A DNA stretch of 64,000 nt from Cryobacterium arcticum (GTDB lineage: Bacteria; Actinomycetota; Actinomycetes; Actinomycetales; Microbacteriaceae), in the NCBI RefSeq assembly GCF_003185895.1, contig NZ_QHLY01000012.1, forward strand, positions 744,001 to 808,000, written 5' to 3'. Under the pieces are notes generated by a model, which did not search any database, had not been told where the DNA came from, and saw only the letters and a program-made list of their open reading frames with translations. Shown piece after piece: positions 39,163 to 53,686 of the stretch (the stretch's first letter is position 1; each line of letters starts with the position of its first letter). The translations under genes and the position numbers were made by a program.

Positions 39163-40608
39163 TTACTGCTGGGCGTACGCCGGAGCGACACCGTTGTGGG
39201 CGTCACCGATGCGGTGGACCCGGATGTCGTTCGTGGAACCCGCGATTCCGGGAGGGGAACCGGAGATCACAACGACCTTGTCGCCGATTTCGGCCAGGCC
39301 CTGGCCGAGCAGGATGTCGTCGACCTGGCCGAACATCGAGTCGGTGTGGGTAACCGGCTCGACGAGGTAGGTCTGGACGCCCCAGGTGAGGGCGAGGCGA
39401 CGGCGGATGCCGGCGTCGGGCGTGAAGGCCAGCATCGGAATCTTGGAGCGCAGGCGCGACATGCGACGAGCGGAGTCTCCGGATTCGGTGAAGATGCAGA
39501 GGAACTTCGCGTCGACGAACTCGGCGACCTCGATGGCGGCCAGCGTGATGGCACCGCCCTGGGTGCGCGGCTTGTTCGTGAGCGGTGCGATGCGCTCCAG
39601 GCCGTGCTCTTCGGTCGAGGACACGATGCGTGCCATGGTCTGAACGGTGACGACGGGGTATTCGCCGACACTGGTCTCGCCGCTGAGCATGACCGCGTCA
39701 GCACCGTCGAGAACGGCGTTGGCGACGTCGGACGTCTCGGCGCGAGTCGGGACGGGGCTGTGGATCATCGATTCGAGCATCTGCGTGGCGACGATGACGG
39801 GCTTCGCCATGCGGCGGGCCAGTTCGACGGCGTGCTTCTGCACGATCGGCACGGCTTCGAGCGGGAGCTCGACGCCGAGGTCGCCACGGGCGACCATGAT
39901 CGCGTCGAAGGCATCGACGATGCCCTCGAGGGCCTCGACGGCCTGCGGCTTCTCGATCTTGGCGATGACGGGAACCTTGCGGCCCTCCTCTGCCATGATC
40001 TCGTGCACGCGGTCGATGTCGGCCGCGTTGCGCACGAAGGAGAGCGCGATGAGGTCGGTGCCGAGGCGGAGGCCCCAGCGCAGGTCGGCCTCGTCCTTTT
40101 CGCTCAGGGCGGGCACGTTGACGGCAACGCCGGGCAGGTTGATGCCCTTGTTGTTCGACACCGGGCCGGCGACGATGACCTTGGTGGTCACGACGGTGCC
40201 GTCGGTTTCGACAACCTCGACCTTGACCTTGCCGTCGTCGATGAGCAGGAAGTCGCCGGGCTTGACGTCGTTCGGCAGACCCTTGTAGGTGGTGCCGGAA
40301 AGTTCCTTGGTGCCGAGGATGTCTTCGGTGGTGATCTTGAAGATGTCATCGACGGCCAGGTCGTAGGGGCCGCCCTCGAACTTGCCGAGGCGGATCTTCG
40401 GGCCCTGCAGGTCGACCATCACTGCGATGGCACGGCCGGAGTCGTTCGCCGCCTTGCGCACGTTGGCGTAGACACCCTCGTGCACGGTGTAGTCGCCGTG
40501 GCTCAGGTTCATGCGGCAGACGTCAACGCCTGCGTCGATGATGGCCCTGATCTGCTCGTAGCTGGATGCTGCCGGCCCGAGGGTTGCGACGATTTTCGCG
40601 CGTCTCAT
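39163..40608 (-). CDS. pyk: Pyruvate kinase
   Basis: A 481-residue glycolytic enzyme making pyruvate and ATP from phosphoenolpyruvate. The N-terminal MRRAKIVATLGPAASS, the B-domain, the signature VIAKIEKPQAVE with the catalytic Lys, MVARGDLGVELP with the metal-binding acids, and the C-terminal allosteric domain are all present. I chose ATG at 40608; the longer frame adds 68 residues without pyk character. It follows gltD by 92 bases on the same strand and may be transcribed with it or from its own promoter. Confidence 0.97.
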   Translation of the reverse strand: MRRAKIVATLGPAASSYEQIRAIIDAGVDVCRMNLSHGDYTVHEGVYANVRKAANDSGRAIAVMVDLQGPKIRLGKFEGGPYDLAVDDIFKITTEDILGTKELSGTTYKGLPNDVKPGDFLLIDDGKVKVEVVETDGTVVTTKVIVAGPVSNNKGINLPGVAVNVPALSEKDEADLRWGLRLGTDLIALSFVRNAADIDRVHEIMAEEGRKVPVIAKIEKPQAVEALEGIVDAFDAIMVARGDLGVELPLEAVPIVQKHAVELARRMAKPVIVATQMLESMIHSPVPTRAETSDVANAVLDGADAVMLSGETSVGEYPVVTVQTMARIVSSTEEHGLERIAPLTNKPRTQGGAITLAAIEVAEFVDAKFLCIFTESGDSARRMSRLRSKIPMLAFTPDAGIRRRLALTWGVQTYLVEPVTHTDSMFGQVDDILLGQGLAEIGDKVVVISGSPPGIAGSTNDIRVHRIGDAHNGVAPAYAQQ

Positions 40609-40700
40609 ACTGGTGGATCTCCGGTTTCCGCGCCGGGTAGGCGCATTGGTGCGTTGAATTGTGTGTGGAGATTTGGGCAGCGGGTTGTCAGTTCGTTCGC

Positions 40701-42150
40701 CTAGATGGCAAACGAATGATCCGTTGGCTTCACCGGGGCGGGCAGTTGAGTCTCGCCTTCGAGATACCGATCGACCGCTGCCGCAGCAGCGCGTCCTTCG
40801 GCGATCGCCCAAACGATGAGCGACTGACCGCGGCCTGCATCTCCGGCAACAAAAACACCCTCGTGGCTGGTCTGGTAATCCCCATCACGAACGACATTAC
40901 TCCGTGCGTCGAGCGGCACGTGCAGCTCCTGGGTGAGCTCAGCGCTGTCCGGACCGGTGAATCCCAGTGCTAGCAACACCAGATCAGCGGGAATCTCTCG
41001 TTCTGTCCCCGCTTTGGGGACACGGCGACCATCGAGATATTCGGTCTCGGCGACGCGAATCGCCCGAACCTCACCCGCATCGTTAGCCAGGAATTCAATT
41101 GTCGACGCCAGGTACTGGCGCGAGCCGCCTTCTTCATGGGCGCTGGAGACCTCGAACAGGGTCGGGGACATCGGCCAGGGCTGGTGCTCCGGCCGGCTGT
41201 CGCCGGGCTGCTTGCCGATCGCGAGGTTGGTCACGGATGCGGCGAGCTGACGGTGTGCGGTGCCGATGCAGTCGGCTCCGGTATCACCGCCGCCGAGGAC
41301 CACGACGTGCTTGCCCTCGGCGAGGATCTGGTTGTCGACGGTGTCACCGGCGCCCACCTTGTTCTGCTGAACCAGGTATTCCATGGCGAAGTGCACGCCG
41401 GGCAGGTCACGGCCGGGGATCGGCAGGTCGCGCGGCACCATGGCGCCGGTGGCGACGATCACTGCGTCGTACCGGGCGCGCAGGTCGGTCCAGGTGATGT
41501 CGACACCGATGGTCACGCCGGCGCGGAACCGGGTGCCCTCAGCGGTCATCTGGGCCAGCCGGCCGTCGAGGTGCTTCTTCTCCATCTTGAAGTCCGGGAT
41601 GCCGTAGCGCAGCAGGCCCCCGATCCGGTCGTCCCGCTCGAACACCGCGACGGTGTGGCCGGCGCGGGTGAGCTGCTGGGCAGCAGCGAGGCCGGCCGGT
41701 CCTGACCCGACCACGGCAATGGTTTTGCCGGTGAGCCGGCCGGGAGGCTGCGGGGTGACCCAGCCTTCGGCGAAGGCCTGGTCGATGATCGAGACCTCCA
41801 CCTGCTTGATCGTCACGGCTGGCTGGTTGATGCCGAGCACGCAGGCGGATTCACACGGAGCCGGGCAGAGCCGGCCGGTGAACTCGGGGAAGTTATTGGT
41901 GGCGTGCAGGCGTTCGATGGCCTGACGGCCCTCGTCCCGCCAGGTGAGGTCGTTCCACTCGGGGATCAGGTTGCCCAGCGGGCAACCTTGGTGGCAGAAC
42001 GGCACACCACAGTCCATGCAGCGGCCGGCCTGGCGCTTGAGCACGGCGGAGTCGCCGGCCTCATAGACCTCTTTCCAGTCCATCAAGCGGATGGAGACCG
42101 GACGGCGGGTGGGAAGCTCCCGGTCCGTGGTCTTCAGGAATCCCTTCGGG

Positions 42151-42158
<8 letters not shown>
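40701..42158 (-). CDS. gltD: Glutamate synthase [NADPH] small subunit
   Basis: A 485-residue flavoprotein that passes electrons from NADPH to the large subunit. Cysteines for the [4Fe-4S] clusters are at [17 protein letters not shown] (about residues 47-63) and [13 protein letters not shown] (about 97-109). The FAD site is [15 protein letters not shown] near residue 150, and the NADPH site is [16 protein letters not shown] near 285. [18 protein letters not shown] closes the FAD domain. Its ATG lies eight bases inside the end of gltB, so subunit synthesis should be coupled. Confidence 0.97.
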
Positions 42159-46728
<4,570 letters not shown>

Positions 46729-46796
46729 TAGACCGTCCTCACAAAATGACTGGCAGGTGGGGACGACGTTGGCCCGCTGGAAGAGGAGAAGCCGCA

Positions 46797-46817
46797 CCGC
46801 CCGTCAATATCGGGCGG
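46797..46817 (-). terminator. Hairpin between lgt and gltB
   Basis: CCGCCCG (46797-46803) pairs with CGGGCGG (46811-46817) around TCAATAT. It lies 30 bases after the lgt stop and about 70 before the gltB start. It may be a weak lgt terminator or a gltB leader structure. Confidence 0.4.
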
Positions 46818-46846
46818 AAACCGTGGACCGGGTGGGATGACCTCGG

Positions 46847-47812
46847 CTAGGGGCGGGAGTCGGTTGTGCTTGTGGCGTCGACGTCGCGTGATTCAACGGG
46901 TTCAGCAGCATCGTCGCCGTGATCCTCGAGCTCGGAATCGGTTTCACCAGATTCTACCTCAGGGTCGAGCGGCTTCCACTCGCGACCTGGCCGGTACGGG
47001 CTCAACTCGAGTCCGGTGTGGCGTCGGCTCTGCACAAGAATGATGACCAGACCGAGCACGATGGCGAACAGCGCCGCCCAGACATTGGTGCGCAGGCCGA
47101 AGAAGATCTCACTGGGGTCGACCCGGATCGATTCGAAGACGGTGCGGCCGGCGCCGTACCAGATCAGGTACACGCCGAAGGCGGAGCCCCAGCGCAGCCG
47201 GAACTGGCGTTCGAGCAGCAGGATCACGGCGACACCGACGAGGTTCCAGATGATCTCATAGAGGAACGTCGGGTGGAACAGGGTGCCCTCCGGCAGGCCG
47301 ACGGGGTACGCGGGATTGTCGGGCGAGATTTCCAGGCCCCACGGCAGGGTGGTGGGCAAGCCGAACAGCTCGCTGTTGAACCAGTTGCCGAGCCGCCCGA
47401 AGGCCTGGGCGAGCAGCAGGCCGGGGGCCAGCGCGTCGGCGAACGACCAGAAGCGGATGCCGGACAGCCGGCAGCCGATGTATGCACCGACCGCGCCGCC
47501 CAGCAGGGCGCCGAAGATGGCGATGCCGCCGTTCCAGACCGCGAAGACCTCCCAGAGGTTCTTGCCCTCGCCGAAGTAGTCATTGGGGTGGGTGAGAACG
47601 TGGAAGATCCGCGCTCCGACGATGCCCAGCGGCACCGCCCAGAGGATGATGTCGAGCACCACTCCCGGCTCGCCGCCGCGCTTGGTCAGCCGGCGGCTGG
47701 TCAGGGCGGTTGCGGCGAAGATGCCGACCAGGATGCAGATCGCATACGCGTGGATGCGGAAGATGCCCAGGTCGAAGTAGCTCCACTCGGGGCTCGGGAT
47801 GCTCAAGTGCAC
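46847..47812 (-). CDS. lgt: Prolipoprotein diacylglyceryl transferase
   Basis: A 321-residue membrane enzyme that transfers diacylglycerol to the lipobox cysteine of prolipoproteins. Family blocks are the N-terminal IHAYAICILVG, ARIFHVLTHP, WNGGIAIFGALLGG, and the signature GRLGNWFNSELFG (about residues 139-151), then HPTFLYEIIWN. About seven hydrophobic helices end near residue 255; a hydrophilic acidic tail of about 60 residues follows. It starts with GTG at 47812, with GAAAGG upstream. It is located after trpA, a common arrangement in actinobacteria. Confidence 0.95.
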   Translation of the reverse strand: MHLSIPSPEWSYFDLGIFRIHAYAICILVGIFAATALTSRRLTKRGGEPGVVLDIILWAVPLGIVGARIFHVLTHPNDYFGEGKNLWEVFAVWNGGIAIFGALLGGAVGAYIGCRLSGIRFWSFADALAPGLLLAQAFGRLGNWFNSELFGLPTTLPWGLEISPDNPAYPVGLPEGTLFHPTFLYEIIWNLVGVAVILLLERQFRLRWGSAFGVYLIWYGAGRTVFESIRVDPSEIFFGLRTNVWAALFAIVLGLVIILVQSRRHTGLELSPYRPGREWKPLDPEVESGETDSELEDHGDDAAEPVESRDVDATSTTDSRP

Positions 47813-47854
47813 GACAACAACCTTTCATCGTGGCCGGATGGCCACTGGGAGCCG

Positions 47855-47868
47855 GTCGATCGACCGCC
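47855..47868. repeat. 14-bp perfect palindrome upstream of lgt
   Basis: CGGTCGATCGACCG lies about 43 bases before the lgt start, in the 107-base gap after trpA. The size and symmetry fit a dimeric repressor site, but no known operator matches, and chance is possible at this GC content. Confidence 0.35.
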
Positions 47869-47919
47869 TCGGATAATTTACCTTAGAACGCCTGGTGCGA
47901 TATTCACCGGGCTGCGGGG

Positions 47920-48747
47920 CTAGACGGCGGCGCGGATGTCCCTGGCACCGGAGGCGAGTTCCGCCGCGAGGCGGGCCACCGCGGCGACGCCGCCGTCGGC
48001 GAGTGCCTTGACCAGGGCAGAGCCCACGATGGCGCCGTCGGCGTACTCCAGCACCTCGCGTACCTGGGCGGGGGTGGAAATGCCCAGGCCGACGCAGGCG
48101 CTGGTGGACCCCGCCGCGCGCAGCCGGGTGACGAGCACGCGGGCGGCGGAGTCGACGTCGGAGCGGGCACCGGTGATGCCCATGGTGGATACGGCGTAGA
48201 CGAAGCCGCGGCTCTGAGTCACGGCCTGCACCAGGCGCTCGTCAGACGAGGATGGTGCGGCGAGGAAGACCCGGTCGAGCCCGGCCCGCTCGCTAGCGTC
48301 CAGCCAGCTCTGTGCGTCGTCAGGGATGAGGTCAGGCGTGATCAGCCCGGCTCCCCCGGCGGCGGCGAGGTCATCGGCGAACCTGTCGACGCCGTACTGC
48401 AGCACCGGGTTCCAGTACGTCATCACCAGCACGGGAGTGTCGACCTGCGCCGTGATCGCGGCAACGGCCTCGAAGCCGTGCTTGAGCCGGAAGCCGTTGG
48501 CCAGGGCCTGAACGGTCGCGGCCTGGATGACCGGGCCGTCCATGACGGGGTCGGAGTACGGCAGGCCGAGTTCGAGAATGTCGACGCCGTTGTTGGCGAT
48601 GGCCACCGCGGTGTCGATGCTCTCGGTCAGGGTCGGGAACCCGAGCGGCAGGTAGCCGATCAGGGCGCCGCCGCCCGCGGCACGCCGGGCGTTGATGCGC
48701 GCCTCGACGGTACTGGTGAAGGCGGGGCGGATGTCGGTGTTCGTCAC
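47920..48747 (-). CDS. trpA: Tryptophan synthase alpha chain
   Basis: A 275-residue TIM barrel that cleaves indole-3-glycerol phosphate to indole. The catalytic Glu is in [19 protein letters not shown] (about residues 53-71), whose following Asp is the second catalytic residue. [13 protein letters not shown] and [10 protein letters not shown] form the phosphate-binding part. It starts with GTG at 48747, overlapping the trpB stop by GTGA. It ends the trp gene run before lgt. Confidence 0.97.
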   Translation of the reverse strand: MTNTDIRPAFTSTVEARINARRAAGGGALIGYLPLGFPTLTESIDTAVAIANNGVDILELGLPYSDPVMDGPVIQAATVQALANGFRLKHGFEAVAAITAQVDTPVLVMTYWNPVLQYGVDRFADDLAAAGGAGLITPDLIPDDAQSWLDASERAGLDRVFLAAPSSSDERLVQAVTQSRGFVYAVSTMGITGARSDVDSAARVLVTRLRAAGSTSACVGLGISTPAQVREVLEYADGAIVGSALVKALADGGVAAVARLAAELASGARDIRAAV

Positions 48748-49970
48748 AGCTGTTGCGCTCCAGCGTCGAGAAGGTCGAAGTATCGGCCGGCGGTTTCCAT
48801 GTCCTTGTCGCCGCGGCCGGAGAGGTTGACGAGGATGATCGAGTCGGGGCCTAGTCGCTTGCCGAGTTCGAGGGTGCCCGCCAGGGCGTGCGCCGATTCG
48901 ATCGCCGGGATGATTCCCTCCGTGCGGCTGAGCAGCCGGAGCGCGTCCATCGCCTCCGCGTCGGTGACGGGCAGGTAGGTGGCCCGGCCGATGCTGGCGA
49001 GCCAGGCGTGCTCCGGACCGACGCCCGGGTAGTCCAGGCCGGCCGAGATGGAGTGCGATTCGACGGTCTGGCCGTCTTCGTCCTGCAGCATCATGCTGCG
49101 GGCGCCGTGCAGCACTCCGGGGCGTCCCTTGGTGAGGGTCGCGGCGTGGCGGAGGCCCTCGATGCCTTCGCCGCCGGCTTCGAAGCCGTACAGGCCGACC
49201 CCGGGGTCGTCGAGGAAAGCGTGGAAGATTCCCATCGCGTTGGATCCGCCGCCGACGCAGGCGGTGACGGCATCGGGCAGCCGGCCGGTGAGGTCGAGCA
49301 CCTGCTGCCGGGCTTCTTCACCGATGATCTTCTGGAAGTCGCGCACCATGGCGGGGAACGGGTGCGGCCCGGCGACGGTGCCGAACACGTAGTTGGTGGT
49401 CTCGACGTTGGTCACCCAGTCGCGCATGGCGTCGTTGATGGCGTCCTTGAGGGTGCGGGAGCCGGTCGTGACGGAGACGACCTCGGCGCCGAGCAGGCGC
49501 ATCCTGGCGACGTTGAGCGCCTGGCGTTCGGTGTCGACCTCGCCCATGTAGATGACGCAGTCCAGGCCGAACAGGGCCGCGGCGGTGGCGGTGGCGACAC
49601 CGTGCTGCCCGGCGCCGGTCTCGGCGATGACGCGCTTCTTGCCGATCCGCTTGGTGAGCAGCACCTGGCCGAGCACGTTGTTGATCTTGTGCGAGCCGGT
49701 GTGGTTGAGGTCCTCGCGCTTGAGGATGATGCGCGCGCCGCCGCCATGGGCGGCGAACCTGGGCACCTCGGTGATCAGGGAGGGGCGGCCGGTGTAGCTG
49801 CGGTGCAGCTCGGTCAGTTCAGCGGCGAAGGCCGGGTCGACCTTGGCCAGTTCGTACTCGGCCGACAGCTCGTCGAGCGCGGCCACGAGCGACTCCGGCA
49901 CGAACCGGCCGCCGAAGTCACCGAAGTACGGCCCGACCTGGGCGCGGAGGGAATCTGGTTCGATGGACAT
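48744..49970 (-). CDS. trpB: Tryptophan synthase beta chain
   Basis: A 408-residue pyridoxal-phosphate enzyme that joins indole and serine. The PLP lysine is in [14 protein letters not shown] near residue 93, and the phosphate-binding loop is [12 protein letters not shown] near residue 235. [16 protein letters not shown] (the catalytic Glu region) is intact. The length and motifs fit the TrpB1 class that pairs with TrpA. Its ATG abuts the trpC stop directly, and its stop overlaps the trpA start. Confidence 0.97.
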   Translation of the reverse strand: MSIEPDSLRAQVGPYFGDFGGRFVPESLVAALDELSAEYELAKVDPAFAAELTELHRSYTGRPSLITEVPRFAAHGGGARIILKREDLNHTGSHKINNVLGQVLLTKRIGKKRVIAETGAGQHGVATATAAALFGLDCVIYMGEVDTERQALNVARMRLLGAEVVSVTTGSRTLKDAINDAMRDWVTNVETTNYVFGTVAGPHPFPAMVRDFQKIIGEEARQQVLDLTGRLPDAVTACVGGGSNAMGIFHAFLDDPGVGLYGFEAGGEGIEGLRHAATLTKGRPGVLHGARSMMLQDEDGQTVESHSISAGLDYPGVGPEHAWLASIGRATYLPVTDAEAMDALRLLSRTEGIIPAIESAHALAGTLELGKRLGPDSIILVNLSGRGDKDMETAGRYFDLLDAGAQQL

Positions 49971-50753
49971 CTATACCGCCAAGAATTCAGAGAGAGTGAG
50001 GATGGGATCGCTGGTGACGAGTGCTTCGCCGACCAGCACGACGTCGGCGCCGGCGGCACGGTAGTGCGCAACGTCTGCGGCCGTCTTGACCGCGGATTCG
50101 GCGACGCGGATGACGCCGGAGGGAATGCGGTCGGCCAGGCTCGCGAAGAGGTTCTGGTCGAGTTCGAAGGTGCTCAGGTTCCTGGCGTTGACGCCCACCA
50201 GGTTCGCGCCCACATCCAGGGCACGATCGACCTCGTCAGCGCTGTGGGTTTCGACCAGTGGCGTCATGCCGAGTTCCAGGACCAGCCGGTGCAGGCTGCC
50301 CAGGGTGTCCTGGTCGAGGGCCGCGACGATGAGCAGCACGAGGTCGGCACCGGATGCACGGGCCTCGAGCACCTGATACGCGTTGCCGATGAAGTCCTTG
50401 CGCAGCACCGGGATGGACACCGCAGCGCGAACCTGCTCGAGGTCGTCCAGCGAACCGAGGAAACGGCGCTGCTCGGTGAGCACGCTGATGGCGCTGGCGC
50501 CGCCGAATTCGTACGAGACGGCCAGGGCGGCCGGGTCGCTGATCTCGGCCAGGGGGCCGCGGGACGGGCTGGCGCGCTTGACCTCGGCGATGATCTTGAC
50601 CTGGTCGGCCGGCGCGAGTGCGTGCAGCGCATCGAGGGCGGGCGTCTGGGCCAACGCCGCCGTCTCGAGGGTGGCCAACGGGAGCCCCCGCCGACGCGTC
50701 TCGGCGTCGGCCAGGGAGCCGGCCAAGAGCTCTGTGAGTAAGTCGGCGGGCAC
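49971..50753 (-). CDS. trpC: Indole-3-glycerol phosphate synthase
   Basis: A 260-residue TIM-barrel enzyme closing the indole ring from the carboxyphenylamino-deoxyribulose phosphate. The signature IIAEVKRASPSRGPLAE is near residues 53-69, VLRKDFIGNAYQVLEARASGAD near 115-137 (catalytic Lys), and LVGVNARNLSTFELD near 180. It is single-function, not fused with TrpF. It starts with GTG at 50753, four bases after the small membrane protein gene, and abuts trpB. Confidence 0.96.
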   Translation of the reverse strand: MPADLLTELLAGSLADAETRRRGLPLATLETAALAQTPALDALHALAPADQVKIIAEVKRASPSRGPLAEISDPAALAVSYEFGGASAISVLTEQRRFLGSLDDLEQVRAAVSIPVLRKDFIGNAYQVLEARASGADLVLLIVAALDQDTLGSLHRLVLELGMTPLVETHSADEVDRALDVGANLVGVNARNLSTFELDQNLFASLADRIPSGVIRVAESAVKTAADVAHYRAAGADVVLVGEALVTSDPILTLSEFLAV

Positions 50754-50757
50754 CGGG

Positions 50758-50979
50758 TTAGTGGCTTCCGTCGACCGAGGCTGCGCCGTAGCCGGCCTTC
50801 GCCATGATCCAGCCGGCGGCGAGGCCGACCAGGAGCAGGACGGCGGAGGCCCAGACGAGCCAGACGACGTCGAAGAAGAACGCGACGGTGCCGATGGCGA
50901 ACGCGATCAACATGATGGTGACTGCGGTCCAGGCCGCCGTCGAATGGCCGTGGCCGGGGTCTGCCGACTCGAAGCTCAT
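50758..50979 (-). CDS. Small HGxxPAAW-type membrane protein of the trp operon
   Basis: A 73-residue protein with the motif HGHSTAAW near residue 10, a variant of the actinobacterial HGxxPAAW motif with Thr in place of Pro. Two hydrophobic helices follow (about residues 18-37 and 40-60), then a short hydrophilic end. Its function is unknown; homologues recur in actinobacterial trp operons. ATG at 50979 has GGGAGA upstream; the longer frame adds 11 residues with no support. It lies between the TIGR02234-like protein and trpC. Confidence 0.8.
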   Translation of the reverse strand: MSFESADPGHGHSTAAWTAVTIMLIAFAIGTVAFFFDVVWLVWASAVLLLVGLAAGWIMAKAGYGAASVDGSH

Positions 50980-51110
50980 GGTTCTCCCTTGGTCAGTGGG
51001 CGTGCGGGTCAATTCTAGCTTGGGTCAGGGTGCCGAGCAGACGGCGCGGCCGCACGAACGGGCCGAATCGGGTGATCGGGCGGTAAATCAGGTCGCGCCG
51101 TCAGGGCCGG

Positions 51111-51788
51111 TTATCGAGCCGTGGGGTCGTCGCCCCGCGTCAAGCCGTCCCAGTCGTCGACGGCGTCGCGGGGTCGCACCTGGCCGGTCGCGGCATCCGT
51201 GACGGGTTCGAAGGTCGTGGCTTCGTAGCGTTTGGTCGGGCCGGGCCAGAACCGGGCGGTGATGCACACGAACAGGCCGATCAGGAGCATCAGGATGCCG
51301 GCGGCCAGGGCCAGGAACGGCCAGCCGGTGAGTGTGGCCGAGCTCACGAGGGCCCGGGTGGAGTCCGCGCCGGCCACTCCCGTCGTCGTCGTGACCGCTG
51401 CCGAGCTGGCCCCGACCGGGTCGCCGATGGCCAGACCGGCCGACAGCACTACGCTCACACCGAGAAGCATCTCGAGCAGGCCGAGAATGATGCGAATCAC
51501 GGGGCCGGCGATGGTGAGGGCACCGGCCAGCGCCAGCCCGGCCAGGGCGAGCGCGGTCAGTCCGGGAGAGGCGATGGAACCGGACACCTCGATGGCCGGC
51601 TGGGTGATGCCGTCTTCGGCCAGTCGCACGATCACCCAGACCTGGGTCCAGGCCAGCAGCGCCAGGGCGCTGGCCGCGATCACGGCGAGCACCAGCATGG
51701 GCTTGAACCGCCGCCTGGCCGGCTTCGGCGTGACCGATGGTGTGCTGGGCAGCGGAGTATTGGCTGGAGTGCTGGGCTCGGACGTCAT
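51111..51788 (-). CDS. Trp biosynthesis-associated membrane protein (TIGR02234-like)
   Basis: A 225-residue protein with a Pro/Thr/Ser-rich N-terminal cytoplasmic segment of about 28 residues, then four hydrophobic helices (about 30-50, 73-95, 98-125, 152-175) and a hydrophilic C-terminus. TQVWVIVRL after helix 1 and ALAAGILMLLIGLFV near the end fit the family. The role is unknown; the family is found next to trpE in actinobacteria. Its ATG abuts the trpE stop directly, which suggests coupling with anthranilate synthase synthesis. Confidence 0.85.
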   Translation of the reverse strand: MTSEPSTPANTPLPSTPSVTPKPARRRFKPMLVLAVIAASALALLAWTQVWVIVRLAEDGITQPAIEVSGSIASPGLTALALAGLALAGALTIAGPVIRIILGLLEMLLGVSVVLSAGLAIGDPVGASSAAVTTTTGVAGADSTRALVSSATLTGWPFLALAAGILMLLIGLFVCITARFWPGPTKRYEATTFEPVTDAATGQVRPRDAVDDWDGLTRGDDPTAR

Positions 51789-53312
51789 TCAGTACACCCG
51801 GGTCATCGAGTTCGCGACGGCGACGGCGCGCAAGGGGGCGGCCGCCTTGTTCTGGCTTTCCTGGTACTCCGACGCGGGGTCGGAGTCGGCGACGAGGCCG
51901 CCACCGGCCTGCACGTGGGCGACGCCGTTCATGATGGTAGCGGTGCGGATGGCGATGGCCAGGTCGGCGTCGCCGGCGAAGCCGAAGTAGCCGACCACTC
52001 CCCCGTACACACCGCGTTGGGTGGGTTCGAGGGCGTCGATGATCTCCAGCGCCCGCGGCTTGGGCGCACCGGACAGCGTGCCCGCCGGGAAGGTGGCCCG
52101 GAAGACGTCGATCGCGGTCATCTCCGGCAGCAGGTCACCCTCGACCGAGGAGACCAGGTGCATGATGTGGCTGAACCGCTCGATGCGCATGAACTCGGTG
52201 ACCTCGACAGAGCCGGCTCGGCAGACCTTCAGCAGGTCGTTGCGGGCCAGGTCGACGAGCATGAGGTGCTCCGCTCGTTCCTTGGGATCGCCACCCAGTT
52301 CGGTTTCGAAGTCCGCATCGGCCTCCGGGGTCGCCCCGCGGGGCTTGGAGCCGGCGATGGGGTGGGTGAACACGCGGGTGTTCGCGACCTTGACCAGGGC
52401 CTCCGGCGACGAACCGACGATCGAGTACGGTTCCCCGGTGGTGGATTCGAGGCTGAGCAGGTACATGTACGGGCTCGGGTTGAGGCTGCGCAGCACCCGG
52501 TAGACGTCGATCGGGTCGGCCGTACACTCCTGGTCGAAGCGCTGCGAGATGACGACCTGGAAGATGTCGCCGTCGACGATGTGCTGTTTGGAGGTGCCGA
52601 CGGCGGCGAGGAAATCTGCCCGCTCGGTGCGGTAGGCCGGGTTGGCCGGCGTGGACAGGTCGACCTCGGAGACGAACGCCTCCGCCGGCTGGGTGAGCCG
52701 GGACTGCAGGGCGTCCAGACGCGCCTGCGCGGCCGGCCAGAGGGCATCCGTGGGTTCGACGCCGTCGTTGAGCACGTTGGCGATCAGCTGAACCGTGCCG
52801 AACTTGTGGTCGATCACGACGAGGTCGGCCACAAAGCTGAAGGCCTGGCCGGGAACGTCGTAGTCGGCCGGCGGCCGGTTGGGCAGACGCTCGATCTGGC
52901 GGATGGCTTCCCAGCCGATGAACCCGACGAGCCCGCCGGTCAGCGGCGGGTGCTCAGCCAGGCGGGGCGTCTGCCAGCGTTCGTAGAGGTAGGCCAGCGC
53001 GTTCAGCGGGGCGAGGTCGGTGCCGCCGCCGAACGCTCGTTCGGCGGAGATGCCGTAGTCGAGCCAGGCGGTGGCGTCGCCGGTCTGGGTGAGCACGCCG
53101 AAGGAGGACACACCGACGAACGAGAACCGGGACCAGATGCCGCCCTGTTCGGCGGACTCGAGCAGGAAGCTGCCGGCGGTACCGTGCGCGAGCTTGCGGT
53201 AGATGCCCACCGGGGTCTCGCCGTCGGCGAAGAGTTCCCGGATCACCGGGATCACCCGGTGTTCGGCGAGCAGCGCGGTGAAGGCCTCCTCGGTGGTCGA
53301 TCCGGCGCTCAT
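51789..53312 (-). CDS. trpE: Anthranilate synthase component I
   Basis: A 507-residue chorismate-using enzyme, the first step of tryptophan synthesis. The N-terminal regulatory part contains LLESAEQGG, which matches the tryptophan feedback-site LLES motif. The catalytic domain holds [32 protein letters not shown] and the C-terminal [15 protein letters not shown]. The glutamine amidotransferase partner trpG and trpD are not in this window. The ATG overlaps the hisI stop by four bases, joining the his and trp runs. Confidence 0.97.
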   Translation of the reverse strand: MSAGSTTEEAFTALLAEHRVIPVIRELFADGETPVGIYRKLAHGTAGSFLLESAEQGGIWSRFSFVGVSSFGVLTQTGDATAWLDYGISAERAFGGGTDLAPLNALAYLYERWQTPRLAEHPPLTGGLVGFIGWEAIRQIERLPNRPPADYDVPGQAFSFVADLVVIDHKFGTVQLIANVLNDGVEPTDALWPAAQARLDALQSRLTQPAEAFVSEVDLSTPANPAYRTERADFLAAVGTSKQHIVDGDIFQVVISQRFDQECTADPIDVYRVLRSLNPSPYMYLLSLESTTGEPYSIVGSSPEALVKVANTRVFTHPIAGSKPRGATPEADADFETELGGDPKERAEHLMLVDLARNDLLKVCRAGSVEVTEFMRIERFSHIMHLVSSVEGDLLPEMTAIDVFRATFPAGTLSGAPKPRALEIIDALEPTQRGVYGGVVGYFGFAGDADLAIAIRTATIMNGVAHVQAGGGLVADSDPASEYQESQNKAAAPLRAVAVANSMTRVY

Positions 53313-53686
53313 CGGGCGGCCTCCCTGGTCTCGGTGTCGTCGATCAGCCCGGTCACGTCGATGCCGCGACCGTCGAAGCAGGTGTGCGTGCCGGTGTGGC
53401 AGGCCGCACCGATCTGCTCGACCTGCACGACGAGGGTGTCGGCGTCGCAGTCGAGGGCGGCGGAGCGCACGAACTGGGCGTGCCCTGAGGTGTCGCCCTT
53501 GCGCCAGTATTCCTGCCGGCTGCGCGACCAGAAGGTCACCCGGCCCTCGGTGAGGGTGCGGCGGAGGGCCTCACGGTCCATCCAGCCCAGCATGAGCACC
53601 TCGTGCGTGTCCCACTGCTGGATCACGGCGGGCAGCAGGCCCTCGGGCGAGAAGAGGGCGGAGTCCAGAGCGGCGTCGACGTTCAT
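53309..53686 (-). CDS. hisI: Phosphoribosyl-AMP cyclohydrolase
   Basis: A 125-residue enzyme opening the adenine ring in the third step of histidine synthesis. The metal-binding [21 protein letters not shown] segment (Asp and Cys ligands, about residues 78-98) and the early [11 protein letters not shown] and [19 protein letters not shown] are complete. It is a separate protein, unfused to HisE. It overlaps hisF upstream (ATGA) and trpE downstream (ATGA). Confidence 0.97.
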   Translation of the reverse strand: MNVDAALDSALFSPEGLLPAVIQQWDTHEVLMLGWMDREALRRTLTEGRVTFWSRSRQEYWRKGDTSGHAQFVRSAALDCDADTLVVQVEQIGAACHTGTHTCFDGRGIDVTGLIDDTETREAAR

